A stretch of 64,000 nucleotides of DNA from Owenia fusiformis (taxonomy: Eukaryota > Annelida > Polychaeta > Sabellida > Oweniidae), in the NCBI GenBank assembly GCA_903813345.2, contig CAIIXF020000006.1:13646348-13710347 (forward strand), written 5' to 3'. Under the pieces are notes generated by a model that did not search any database, was not told the origin of the DNA, and saw only the letters and a program-made list of their open reading frames with translations. Shown piece by piece: positions 45,534-57,500 of the stretch. The stretch's first letter is position 1, and each line of letters starts with the position of its first letter. The translations under genes and the position numbers were made by a program.

Positions 45534-48500
45534 GTAAAGTTATATTCTTTATTTATAATTAGATACAGTATTTTTTGACAAGAACAGAAATTACATGCCA
45601 ACTGAGATGCCAAGGACATAAAGTGTCTTCACCATGTACTTATAGAGTGAATTAGATATGGCTTATACCAAGGATCAAATGGCTTTATTATCAAGGATCA
45701 AATATGTGCAACTCTGACATCAACTGTTATCTCCACCATGTTAATTTTGATGACAATAGCAAGTGGAAAAATGTTTAAGCCTATATGATATGAGAGCCAT
45801 CTATTAGCAATTCAGGGTTTTAAAAGCATGAAGTCTGATAACAATGGAAGACTCTCCAATATATATGGAGAAGCAAGCTCTTAGGTTTAACAAGAATACA
45901 GCTATTTATTTTTGAACACACTACCTCATACCATAAAAATAACCTCCCCCATGAAAAACAGCAATCGATTTGTGTTTGTTTATACTTAATATATTTCTAC
46001 CATTCTGCCATCTTTATATCAGCCTAAAACCTATGAGTTTTCTTTCCATCCTAATAATGTCAAAGTATGGGGACTTTACTCATTTTTAGTATTTTACAAT
46101 AAGTAAAAATGGTATATATTTGTAAAAAGAATATGCTAGTCTCGCTCTGGAGTTTTCTTGAAATCTTTCATATTTATTTCAGTTTTGTTTGGCCTCTATT
46201 ATAACCAGAATCCTAAAGTTTTTAAAGAATAATCAGCCATGAAAGATTTTACATGTACATGTATAATTTGCTCCAAATTACTTGTTCTTCCACATTATTT
46301 TTATTTTCATTGTTATATTTTCAGGCCTAATAAATAGCAGTCTCCTAGTGGCCTATTCTATAAGCAAGTTTATGGGGGGACTTCTCTCTGACTACATCAG
46401 TCCAAGGGTACTCTTTGCAACAGGACTATTTTGCTCAGGACTTTTAACGCTGATATTTCCACGTAAGTTATCTGTCCTGTATTTGTGTACTCAAAATACT
46501 AGTATTAGTAATTGAATTTTGCATGCTGGTAGTAATAGACATGTATTCAATAAGCATTATAAAGCATGGTTTATTTCAGGAGAGATAGGTAGCACTGTAG
46601 TGGTTGTTATAGTAGCTTAAAATAGGTTATCCCGTTCCAGGACTATGGTCCTGTACTGAGCGCATACATTTGCCTGTACGATTACAACTTGGGAGAATTA
46701 TCTACGCCCCTTCCACTTAAGAAACCTACCTCAATGCATTCTAGAACTCAAAATGTAACTTCTAATATATTGGAACCTCCGATTGTCTGGGTTAGTTGGC
46801 AGAACGAGGTCTTTTTGTTTCTTATGGCTCTTTTGGTCAAAGTTCGATTAAGATGGCGGTTATAATGGAATTTCCTGAACTTTTCCGTAATAGCATGAAC
46901 TTGGTATTTCGTTACGTCACTTCCGTGTTTAAATGGATTTGTTTCCAGTAAGAAACATTGTTTAACCATTCGGTATACAGTTAAGAGCATAGGATGTCGA
47001 CATGGCAGTAAATATTGAAAATATTGTCCGAAATTTTCAAAATTCCCTCTTACCGGAAGCAAGTCGTAACATCACAAATTACAAAGAAACAAAGAAAAAA
47101 TAGTCACCATGATAAGAAATAAAATTGACTGGTCAATAGAAATTGTTAAAAAAGGTAAAGTGATCAGAAATCCTGTGAAAAGGGTGACTATTTTCTTTGT
47201 AAATGTAAAAAGTGATTTCTTTTCAAGACATACTTTTCACAGATGTAGTCAATTGTGGTAATTTTGGTATTTATATATTTTTCTTATTATATATTGTCAG
47301 CCATATTAATTTATTTCAATTATTTTCCGAATTGAATATTGATCATCCTATCATATAATCCTGATATTGAAATCAATGAAAGTGCACTTAAGGCAGTGCT
47401 GTAATCAACAAAATAATCTTCATTTTCATTCTTCATTTATTTATTTCATTCAGCAACCTGTATATTCAAACAACTCTGTTAGATGGCTTTTTTAGCTCCC
47501 ATATTTTTTCAATTTGCCATGTTAAAAAACCTTGAAATGTGAACACCTTCCAATCTGAACAGTGTTGTCCAGTTCCAGTGGCATTTAGTTGAGACAGGTT
47601 TTACTGTATTTGATTTACATCAGAATTATTATTTGAAATGAACTTGATATAATATCCTCAATATACAAAGCAAAATAATGTATATACTAGCCTACTAAAA
47701 TACATTTATGAATAGAATTTCAATTTGTAACTTTTCAGAAAAGAAGGTTTATATCCAATTTTGTTAATAGAACATTTGAATGTCTTTACATGGGATGAGA
47801 CTACCAGCTATCAGACCTCTATTAGATTTTACAGTTTTCAATAACTCAAAAAATTGAATGCATAGTTTAGGTGAGAATTGCAGCTATTGGATCTTTATAG
47901 GATTTACTGTGTTCATTAAGTCCAAAAATAGAATGCATAGTTATTAATGTCTTCAACCGACAACCTTCAATTGTAGTAAGTCTGAAATGTCATGATATTG
48001 TTATAGTCTTAAAGAGACTTTAATGTGACTTAATTAGGAGAATTGCACATTCCAGTTGACAGATAAGCTTTCAGAATGTCCTGTGCCCCTTTAAGCGCTT
48101 CTTCTGATGGTTTATCCTCACAACCCAGGTGGCTCTCAAATAGGCATTTCTCGTAGGCATCCAGGGCGATGCATGCATCAACTCCTTTGTGAAGGTCCTC
48201 CATGAAACCGACATCGCAGAGCATAATGGCAGACTTGCTACAAGGCAGCTCATGCAAGTTCACATCTGGAATGAATTAAGTTATCACAAAATATAGATAA
48301 ATAGAGAATTTTCTCTTTTTTACAATGTTCCAGATCAGCATAAGATTGTAATCATTTGTACAATATATAATATATCAGGTCATTTAATATTTCATGCAAA
48401 TATTGAATCATATTTTAGTCCTATATCAATCATTTTTGTATCCTTTTCCTTTCCCTCACAAATACTTTCTTGATAATCTGGTTTTGATAAGTAGTAAGGT

Positions 48501-51500
48501 ACTGAAGTAAGATTATACATCCATGCAGTTTTTCTGGTAGATATTTTTATAAGAATGGTGTTACTGTACCTGTGGTGCTGCCAAGGTCATCTGTTTTGAT
48601 GTTGGGACAAATGCCATCTTCACGTGTGGTTGTGACCATCTCACTTAACATAGCGGTGTATTGCTTGGTCTCATCTGTGTCACATGTCTGACTCTTCAAC
48701 CCCACACAGTCTATGTACTCCTGGGAGAAAAACAATCAAATGTTTAGCCACATTAAGAATAGGGATGCCCAAGGCAGTTTTCCTGGTCAAATTCATTACC
48801 AAGTTTTTCAAAAAGATATTGCAATGACAAAACATGATCAAGCTAAGGACTTCATACTTTCTGATTATTCTGGAATTTGGTATTTTTGAGCTGAGTGAAG
48901 CCCTCCATCTGTCAGTCTGTTGCCCAATTTGTAGGACCATGAAGTTGGAGTCAAGAAAATGGATATTTTGGTTAATTTTTAGGTCTCTCTGAAGTATGAC
49001 TTGTTATCCCAACGAACGAAGTTCGGTAGGGATATAGTGAAGCCCTCTGTCCGTCCGTCTGTCCGTCCGTCCGTCAGTCCGTCAGTCAGTCAGTCCGTCT
49101 GTCTGTCCGGAAGATAACTCAAATACTAGTAGACGGATTTTCTTCATATTAAGTGGAAAGATGTATATCGGTGAATAGTTTTACGCAAAAAAAAGAATTT
49201 TCAAGATGGCCGCCGCTTTAAAAATGACGGGACTTTTTCGCAAAAATCATAAATTTTTCATTCTGAACCAAAGTAATTAATATTATTGTTTGAAATTTTG
49301 GTAGTATATTCACAACATTTATCTATTTCACATATATTCCGTGTTTTTCATCCTGACCCCCAGGGGCCGTGTATGGGGGGACAGGAAAACAGAAATTTTC
49401 GCTAATTTTTAGATCTTTCTAAAGTATAGCTTTAATATACTCAAATGAAAGGCAATTAAGAGTAGATTGCAAATATTGTATTTTTTTCCTGATTCGAGCC
49501 TCGTAAAATTCAAAAAGGCCGTCTAATGTACGATTTCGCAATAATTTTTCGATCCCTTCAAAGTTGGCTATATTATACTCAAATTGAAGGAATTTTGGAG
49601 TAGATCACAATTATGGTATTATTTTTCAGATTTGTATCTCAGAAAATTCAAAATGCCTGCTTTGCAGGAATTCGCAATTCTGAAATCTAATTTTTTCAAT
49701 TTTAACCAAAGTAATGAGTATAATTGATTGGAATTCGCTAATTGATATTTTGTTCGTTGGGATTTGCTACTCCGCGGAGTTGCCGTTATCTAGTTATACC
49801 CAAACAAATTAGATTTTAGAGTATATTGCATGTACTGTAAGTCATTTTTAGATTTATGCCTCGTAAAACCCAAAATGGCCGCCTAATTTTTTTCCATTTC
49901 TGATCATATCTTTGGATGGTTTGCACTTTGATCTTAATTGTGTGTTTTATGCATACATACATGTATAAGCATATGTGGAGTAGTATATTTGATAGCAGAT
50001 CCACAAGATAATGAAATTAAGTATCCCTACGTCGATGTCAGACTGTGTTTTAATTGATGCAGAGACAATATTTTCACTCACCTGTAAGGCTCCACACATG
50101 GTTGTTTGGCTGGGAACTCTAGCGTGGGAGTAGAGCATGAAACTGTAGCCACCACTGCGTCAAATGTGAAATTCCAAGCAATTTCTAGACGTGCAAAGAT
50201 AGTCTAGGAACTCCGCGTATCTAGAGATTCCAAGACGTGTCAAGAGGTGCAAAGACCTCGCGTGTAAAGAGCGTGTCAAGAGTTTTGATATCTCTTTGCA
50301 CAGCCTTATCAAAACAAACAGTATAATTAGACCGGCCACATGTTGTTATGCCCTATAGTCGCACTTAATTATACTTTACTAGGATTGGAATATAACAAGC
50401 ATTTTAATTTCGTGTTAATAATAATTTGTGTTTTTAAATCACTATCAAAATAAAATAAATTTAAAAGTATGTGTGTGCGTGTAAGTATAGGCAATAGCTT
50501 AGTCGAAATGAGTAGACGTGTGCAGATAGAGATCGCCTATCTATTTTGCTAAATCTGACATTTTTACAGGATCATGATATAGATCAAATGAAAACACGAA
50601 ATGTGTTTTTCTTAGGTTTATCTACCCTGATTTCGAGTGATTTGAACTTGGACGCATATTCCTTTTTTAAAACAGTTTGAATAATTAACAAAGTCCACTT
50701 TGAACCGTGTCAATCAAATTGTTAAATATGTAGATAGCACATGCAGGCCCGAATACAGGGGGGATAGATTGGTTCTAGCGACCCCTCCCCTTCCGTGACC
50801 AAAATTGCATTTTTACCCCATACTGAGCACATTTTAAATTATTTTGGCCATTTTTGAACTAACATTGCCAAAAGTGAACTCCCCCTGGAATTTCTTAAAA
50901 AGTAACCCCAGAATGTTCGTTTCTGTGCCCCCCCCCCTATCCATGGCCAGTGGGAAAACCAGATGCAGGCATAGACATTGACAGGGTGAGGGGATTTAAA
51001 TATAAAAATAGTCTTGTTTTTGGCTCCGACTTAAATATTTTGGCACTGTTTAACGAAGCCGGTTTAAGGAATGAGAGGCAGAAATAATTCCTAGAAATAA
51101 GATGGCCTGTCTTTACTGTAGTCAAGATGCTACCTAACCGCAGTTATTTTGGTTTTATAACGCCGGGGATATTGCTCGAGCTTGAATAACAAATAAAAGG
51201 CATGTTCTTATTTCTGTATTCTGTCCTTTGATTGTGTATTAAGTTGAGCTGCACGCCAAACGTTAAGATTGTTAAAACGCTTAAAATAAAACTTTATTCC
51301 TCTCAATTTACATAAAAATGAAACAGATTAGATTCGAATCTCAGTCACACCAGCCACTGGTCAAAGGAAGTACAAATATCTATATTAATCAAATGTCTGA
51401 GAATTTGATAACTGTCTGGGATCCAATGTTAATTTTATTGAATCAAACTAAGAAAAGTATAAAGATGAATTATAAACGTTTAGAGGGAAAAGTCAAATAT

Positions 51501-54500
51501 GCATTGTAACCCTAAAAATAATTCATTAAAGTGTCGTACACATTTCATAACATTTATATAAATAAAACAAATAAAGCACAACCCTAATGAATTCATATCG
51601 GCGCTAAACGGCCCTTGCAATAAAAACGCATCGAAGCAGGGAATGCTTGGACAATTCTTCCGAGACTGACTTTTGTTATTTCAAAATTGAAATATGCCTA
51701 ATTCCTATGAAATAATCAAATAACCACGCGATCTTTTTCCCTGGTTTTTACTCTATTTTAGATTTACTAGAAAAATGTTTATATGATGATTGCGTTTGCT
51801 TCTCACGAGTTCATTGAAAAGTTCAGTCTTAAAACTTTAGAGATCAAAAGACTAATTAGGCACCTGATTGCGAAAGTTTGATTGCATTTCGATCGCCGGG
51901 ATTTTACAAACGTATTGTTTAAGTAGCGATCGTGTTCTTGGGATCTTGATAACTTCCTATTTTAAGTTTTGGGTTGAAAGCAATGAGTATGTCAGACTTT
52001 CTCAAGTCCACATAATGAAACAATATCGCTTTATATTAGTCCAATGGCATAAACATACCAGTTTTTTATTGCAAAAAGAACTGTAATTAATAGCCTACAT
52101 AAAAGCATCATGATAAATAAAACATTAAAGCATATATAAAGCCTATTGTTATCAAAATCCATAAATCCTCACCATATAAATATAGTTTTATTGATGACCA
52201 AAAACAGATATCAAGGGCGTAGCCAGCTTTCAGTCAGGGGGGAGGGGTGCGATCGCCAAAAAGATTTCGGTTTTCAGTCAGGAGGGTATGATTGTGGCAT
52301 TCTAATGCTACTTTCTTCTTCTTTCTCAGCGTTTTATTTTTATTGTTATGGGGGAGGTTGCGATCACACCCCCCCCCCCCCCCCTCCTGGCTACGCCTAT
52401 GGATATTTTGGCAACTTTCACGTTTACCCCGCCCCCTAATAATTTTTGCACCCCCTTTAAATATCAGACCCGTCAGGCGTTGAGGCATGGATCAGGATAC
52501 CCTGACTCCCAAGCTGTGCGACTTCTGGCAACCGCTACACCTATATTCCCGGGGAAAACGCTTTTAGAAAAATTGTCAAATATGGTCGTGTGTGGGCAAA
52601 CACGGAGGAGGAGGAGAGGGGTGCGTGCATTGCGTGCGACCCTTCATCAGTTGTGTACCTTATTTTTGTATGAATTTCTTCCGAATGGTTATGCTAGAGG
52701 GGTTCTGATATTTATTTCTGTTTTCAAATGAAATAATTTCACCCTTGCCCGACTGACTTGTAGATAATGCACGAATCAAATAGCATGGAGATCAGATAAT
52801 CAGATTGATTCGTATTTTCGCAATCAGATGAATTAACTTATTGTTTTCTCTGATTAAAAGGCGGTTTGAAGCTACTTTTACAGGATTTGTAAATTCGCAA
52901 TCAGACTGGCTTATTTTAATATTTAGTCAGTGCAAGAGGAGGGGACTATTAATGTAGAATTTTTTTTGATTTCGAAACTAACTGAATAATTTATCACAAT
53001 TGTTAAATACGCAAACAGAAACAGGTTTAAAAATGAGAATAGAGGCAAAAAAGTCTATTCATAAAATGTAATTAAAACCCGGGAATTAAAAGCAATTTTA
53101 GACTGTTAGATCTCTTCTGTAATCAAGGTGATGTTGGTACACTTCCGCCGTTAGAAAAACAAAGACTAAGACAAAGACTATATAGCAATTAATCCTTTTG
53201 TAATCATTCAATGTTAGATTCTTATTATTTTGTTGGACAATGTTCAGACTTCTGACTTCTGGTTCGAAAAATACATTTGTCCATTTCCTCTCAAGAAGTT
53301 TTCAAAGGTAATCAAGTCGATTTGTTTGAGTGCTTAGCATTGTTTTTCATAACTTGACGCTTCCATGAACAGAATGACTTTGAAAGGAGTTTTTATAATT
53401 TTAGCTTTTATACGGACATGCTTATTAGTATATTTCTATATGAACGTTATAGTTATGTGATGTAACATCGCCCCCCCCCCCCCCCCCGATATTACAGGTA
53501 TACAAATTTTGATCGGAAAACATTAACTTGCAATTAAAAGCAATTTTAGACTGTTAGATGATCTCTTATGTAATCTAGGTGATGTTGGTACACTTCCGCA
53601 TTTAAGAAAATAAAGACTAAGACAAAGAGAACTAAGCAATTAATCCTTTTGTTATTATTAAATGTTAGATTCTTATTTTTTGATTGGACAATATTAAGAC
53701 TTCTGTCTCCGATTGTTATGCAGGTATGTGTATAAAATCATGTGAACAACATTATCGTGGAAACTCCCATCTTCATTCTCATAATGTCTTACAGCTATTT
53801 CGCAAATGACATAATCCTAAACAACATATACCCTGCGTGCAGAGTCTTGTTAAACTACGACGAAGCTCTCTTTTAAGAAGTGAAGTCAAACGAATGCAAA
53901 GGGTAAACAATATATGGACATAACGATAATATTGCAGAACTGAGCGAAAAGAAAGGTGGAACAAACCTGATTAAGATATTTTATTTTTGAAATGCACAAA
54001 GGGCAACAGTTGAAGAACAAAAGTTAAAGGCGTTTTGAAATAGATCGTGCTTTTATATGATCCCCTTCTATAATACCCTACCCTTTGCATTTGTTCGACT
54101 TCACTCCTTAAATGAGAGTTTCGTCTTCTCGTAGTTTATAATTAGACTCTGCACGCAGCGTAATAGTGCCCCTATTAGCATCTACTATAATATTTATTTT
54201 TCTATCCGATATACAACTGATACTGATTTCTTTCCCCGGACAATGTGTTATCTCATGATCCGTTGACATCATCAACAATTTGATTTACCACAAGAGTAAC
54301 CAACATTCCTTAATTAAAAAGAATTTCTTGAATTTTATAGCAAAAACACTATGACACAATAACATCGAGGCAAAATCAAAACATCGTGTGGAAATAAAAG
54401 GCATACAAAATGGCCATTAAAATGAAATTCTTGTTCATAAAAGTATCAACTTTATTACATTGGACGCAAATACAAAGTATAGAATAAATAAAAATAACGT

Positions 54501-57500
54501 CTTCCCAGAGATTACAATACGGATCAGTAAGTCAACAAATCTAACTGTTAAATAAACAAACTTAGCCCATGTCTGCAAGTGTTCGTCTGCTGGTCAGAAC
54601 TCGGTATCCTCTTCGGATAATCAATTTCTGTGACTACTGATGTCTTAAATAATTCATAAAGACGACGTTGTCTTTAAATAAGGATCTTTAATCTACAAAC
54701 TGTAAATAAATAGCGTGAACCCGGGATCGTAGACAACAACATTGATACCTTGCTGTCCTCTGTTAAATCACGAAACCCGTTTCCCTTAATTTTTTTACTA
54801 AGAGACTTATACATGCATAAGTTATCTATCAAATTATTTTTCTTTAAATATTAAATGTCGTCTAAGTTTGTTTTTATGATTAGTCTTCATCTAGATTCAT
54901 TAATCATCACGATATTTATATATATACATATTATGTAATAGACCTATCATATCACGTCCGTAGTTACAAAGTCAACTACATATTAATGCAATAGAATAAG
55001 ACTCAATAATTAAAAAAATAAACCTCAGTATTCGGGCCTAAAAAACACAGATAAGTGTATCAATACCAACGGGTAAGCTCAAATAACCTTCCAAATATGT
55101 GCATCAATAATCAAGGATTGCGAGTACTAAGGACCGGGTAAGATGGTGGTAACATTGGTATTGCTAGTTATTAAACACGATTTTGTCTTGTGTTGGGAAT
55201 ACGTTATTGGGTTTATAAGCGTAACAAAGGGGGGGGGGGGCGATGGGTTCGCACCTCCTCCTACAACCAATAAAATACAACCATAAGGTAGAGGAAGAAA
55301 AGAGCATTAAAATTATTTTTGTTTGAAGCTTCTAGCTCAGATTTGAAGGAAGTTGCATCATTTTTGTAAAAATTCAAAACAAATATTTTTTGCCTCATTT
55401 ATGTCACGATCGCACCCCCTGACTGAAAACCTAAAATATTTTGGGTGATTACATCACCCCTCCCCCCAACTGAAAGCTGGCTACGGCCCTGGGGTTTTAT
55501 CGAAAACTAACATTTTATCATTATGCGGAAAGTCCAATATGAAATCTTAAATGGTATATGTATGTTGCATTTATTGAGGGAATTCCACTGTAAACTATAA
55601 TGTGAATGTTTGATACATGTATGAATACTTCCATACAACCATCAATATCCATTCTTTTGAAATAAGATGTTACAACAAAGGGAATATTGAAAACTACAGT
55701 GGTAAGAGCATCTTTCTGACTGCTAATTATGTGATCAACATTTTGATTGCACCTAAGCTGGAGATTAAATACTAGATTAGTAAAAATATAGAGTTACGTA
55801 TAATTACTTCATGTTAAAACACTATATGTATTGCTTTTGGTAATTAATTAGTTGCATTCGCGAATACAAGATATAACTCCACTTTGCTCCTGTGCAACCC
55901 CTTACCGGTCACAAATCTGGAAATAATTACTTCATGTTAAAATACTATATGTATTGCTTTTGGTAATTATGTCAGTTGCTTACACATAATTATCAATGTG
56001 CCAAGAGCGAGTAATGAGATTCCAATCAGCGCGTGTCAAGACTTTTGGCATGGTCTGTGCACTGCTTTGCATGGCGTGTGTCAAGAAGTGCATAGATGTG
56101 TAAAGAGTTGGATTCATCGCGTGTCAAGAGGTGTAAATAATTGGCACGTCTAGAAACCCGGCGTGAAAAGACTAGTTTCTAGACGTGTCAAGAATTGGAA
56201 TCCCATATTTCACGCAGTGCACATCTCTGTAGCATATTTGTATGACAGTTGGCATCTATAACAGGAATCAAATAGACCATGTAGAATAACTCATTTGTGG
56301 CCGCGTTAACAATTTTCCTACAATTTTGTTTAGTCTTCACTAATGGGCAATACAGGGAGTTCATCCAAATCAAACCCCAAAAAACTGTAGGCCATGACTG
56401 CATGCTATACCTAACTTAAATGTCACCACCGTAGACTGCCTGGCCAAGTCCACAACATATCAAAATATTGAAAGCTTGAACAAGAAATTACAAACGAATG
56501 TGCCCAGAATAAGTTAATTAAATGATTTCTTAATGTTTATTTGCTTTATTAAACATAAAATATGGATTACTTTAATACATGTAATATTGTTACATACCAG
56601 CTTTATCTCCCAGGTTTAAGTATGCATTTTCAAACTCGTGTAAGTTAAGTGCGCCATCTTTATTACTGTCAAGGCTGTTGAAGGTTTTAATCAACACACG
56701 GCTGGGCTGAGGGAAACAGTTTTTAAACTCATTAAGAGTCAACTTGTCATCAGCGTTAGCGTCACACACTTTGAAAACATCACTGTAGTCAGCTTTTTGC
56801 TCTGCTGAGCGGCGCCTTAAGTAAAAAATGTACAATAAGCAACATGAGAAAAGCAGACATAATGGATAAAACAAGTACAACAAACAGGATTGTCCCTTTT
56901 TGAACAAAAATAAAGCAGTGAGCTGACTTACATGTATTAACAATAGTTTCTCTAATTTTACATGCATATTGTATGAGTTACACAACAAAATAGACAACTT
57001 TTTAACTTCAATGTACATGTACATGTATTCCTATTCTTATTGATTAAAATTGCCACTTCTTTTTTTTATAAAACTTTGGCAATCTTATTGTTTGCATATC
57101 TTCATTAATTAATGGAATAAACTCACATACATGTATAACAAAAACAACATTAGATTGAACTCATCCATTAAACCTTTAATCCAATTGCTCTTTTTTCATG
57201 CAATTTTACATTTGAAAATTCAACATACTGTAGTGTATTATATTACAAAGTAAAGTAAACATAATTTTAATTGTTAGCATTACAAGTAATTTACCTTCGA
57301 AATGGTAATGTATATCTGACTCCAACATAGAGTCCACTGCCTCCTGCCTCACTAGGGCCCCCTACACCAATTGTACCTCTCCCCACACGAAATCTGTTGC
57401 GAACACACCCATCTGCCACATTCAGCCAATCGCTAGAAAGAGCGATCAACAGACAAATTGCTCCAATTGCGCTGCTTAACCGAGTCATTACTTTAATTTC

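Larger units (their letters stand above)
50153..56219. mobile_element. 6.07-kb non-autonomous CACTA/EnSpm-like transposon
   Basis: Left end CACTGCGTCAAATGTGAAAT and right end inverted CACTGCGTGAAATATGGGAT; imperfect TIR of about 25 bp; 3-bp CAC duplication. Subterminal motifs near RCGTGTCAAGAG/GTGCAAAGA recur at 50185-50300 and 56028-56195, in the CACTA style of clustered subterminal transposase-binding repeats. CACTG ends are known for animal CMC/EnSpm elements. The interior has no transposase frame. It contains two GTAGCC MITEs (52212, 55216), two TACCCT mini-elements, a 170-bp direct repeat (53090-53240 / 53530-53690) and a 55-bp direct repeat (55785 / 55921). Confidence 0.8.
50150..56222. 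other. 3-bp target-site duplication (CAC) of the CACTA-like insertion
   Basis: CAC at 50150-50152 and again at 56220-56222, directly abutting the CACTG termini. Excision leaving one CAC restores the exon reading frame. Confidence 0.85.

Noticed and set aside
49790-49793. CTAG read as a canonical Helitron CTRR end
   Set aside because: The 28.0-kb copy does not keep CTRR at the same place, and the asymmetric inverted ends fit Helentron-type elements better, so this tetramer alone is not used as evidence.
52348-52731. 127-codon open frame inside the CACTA-like element
   Set aside because: Begins in the poly-C end of a GTAGCC MITE; low-complexity and no resemblance to a transposase.
56188-56403. 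Longer reading of nested-gene exon 3 extending to 56403
   Set aside because: The acceptor TTCCTGTTATAG at 56256 gives phase agreement with the EF-hand exon; the longer frame does not, and its 3' end is transposon sequence.
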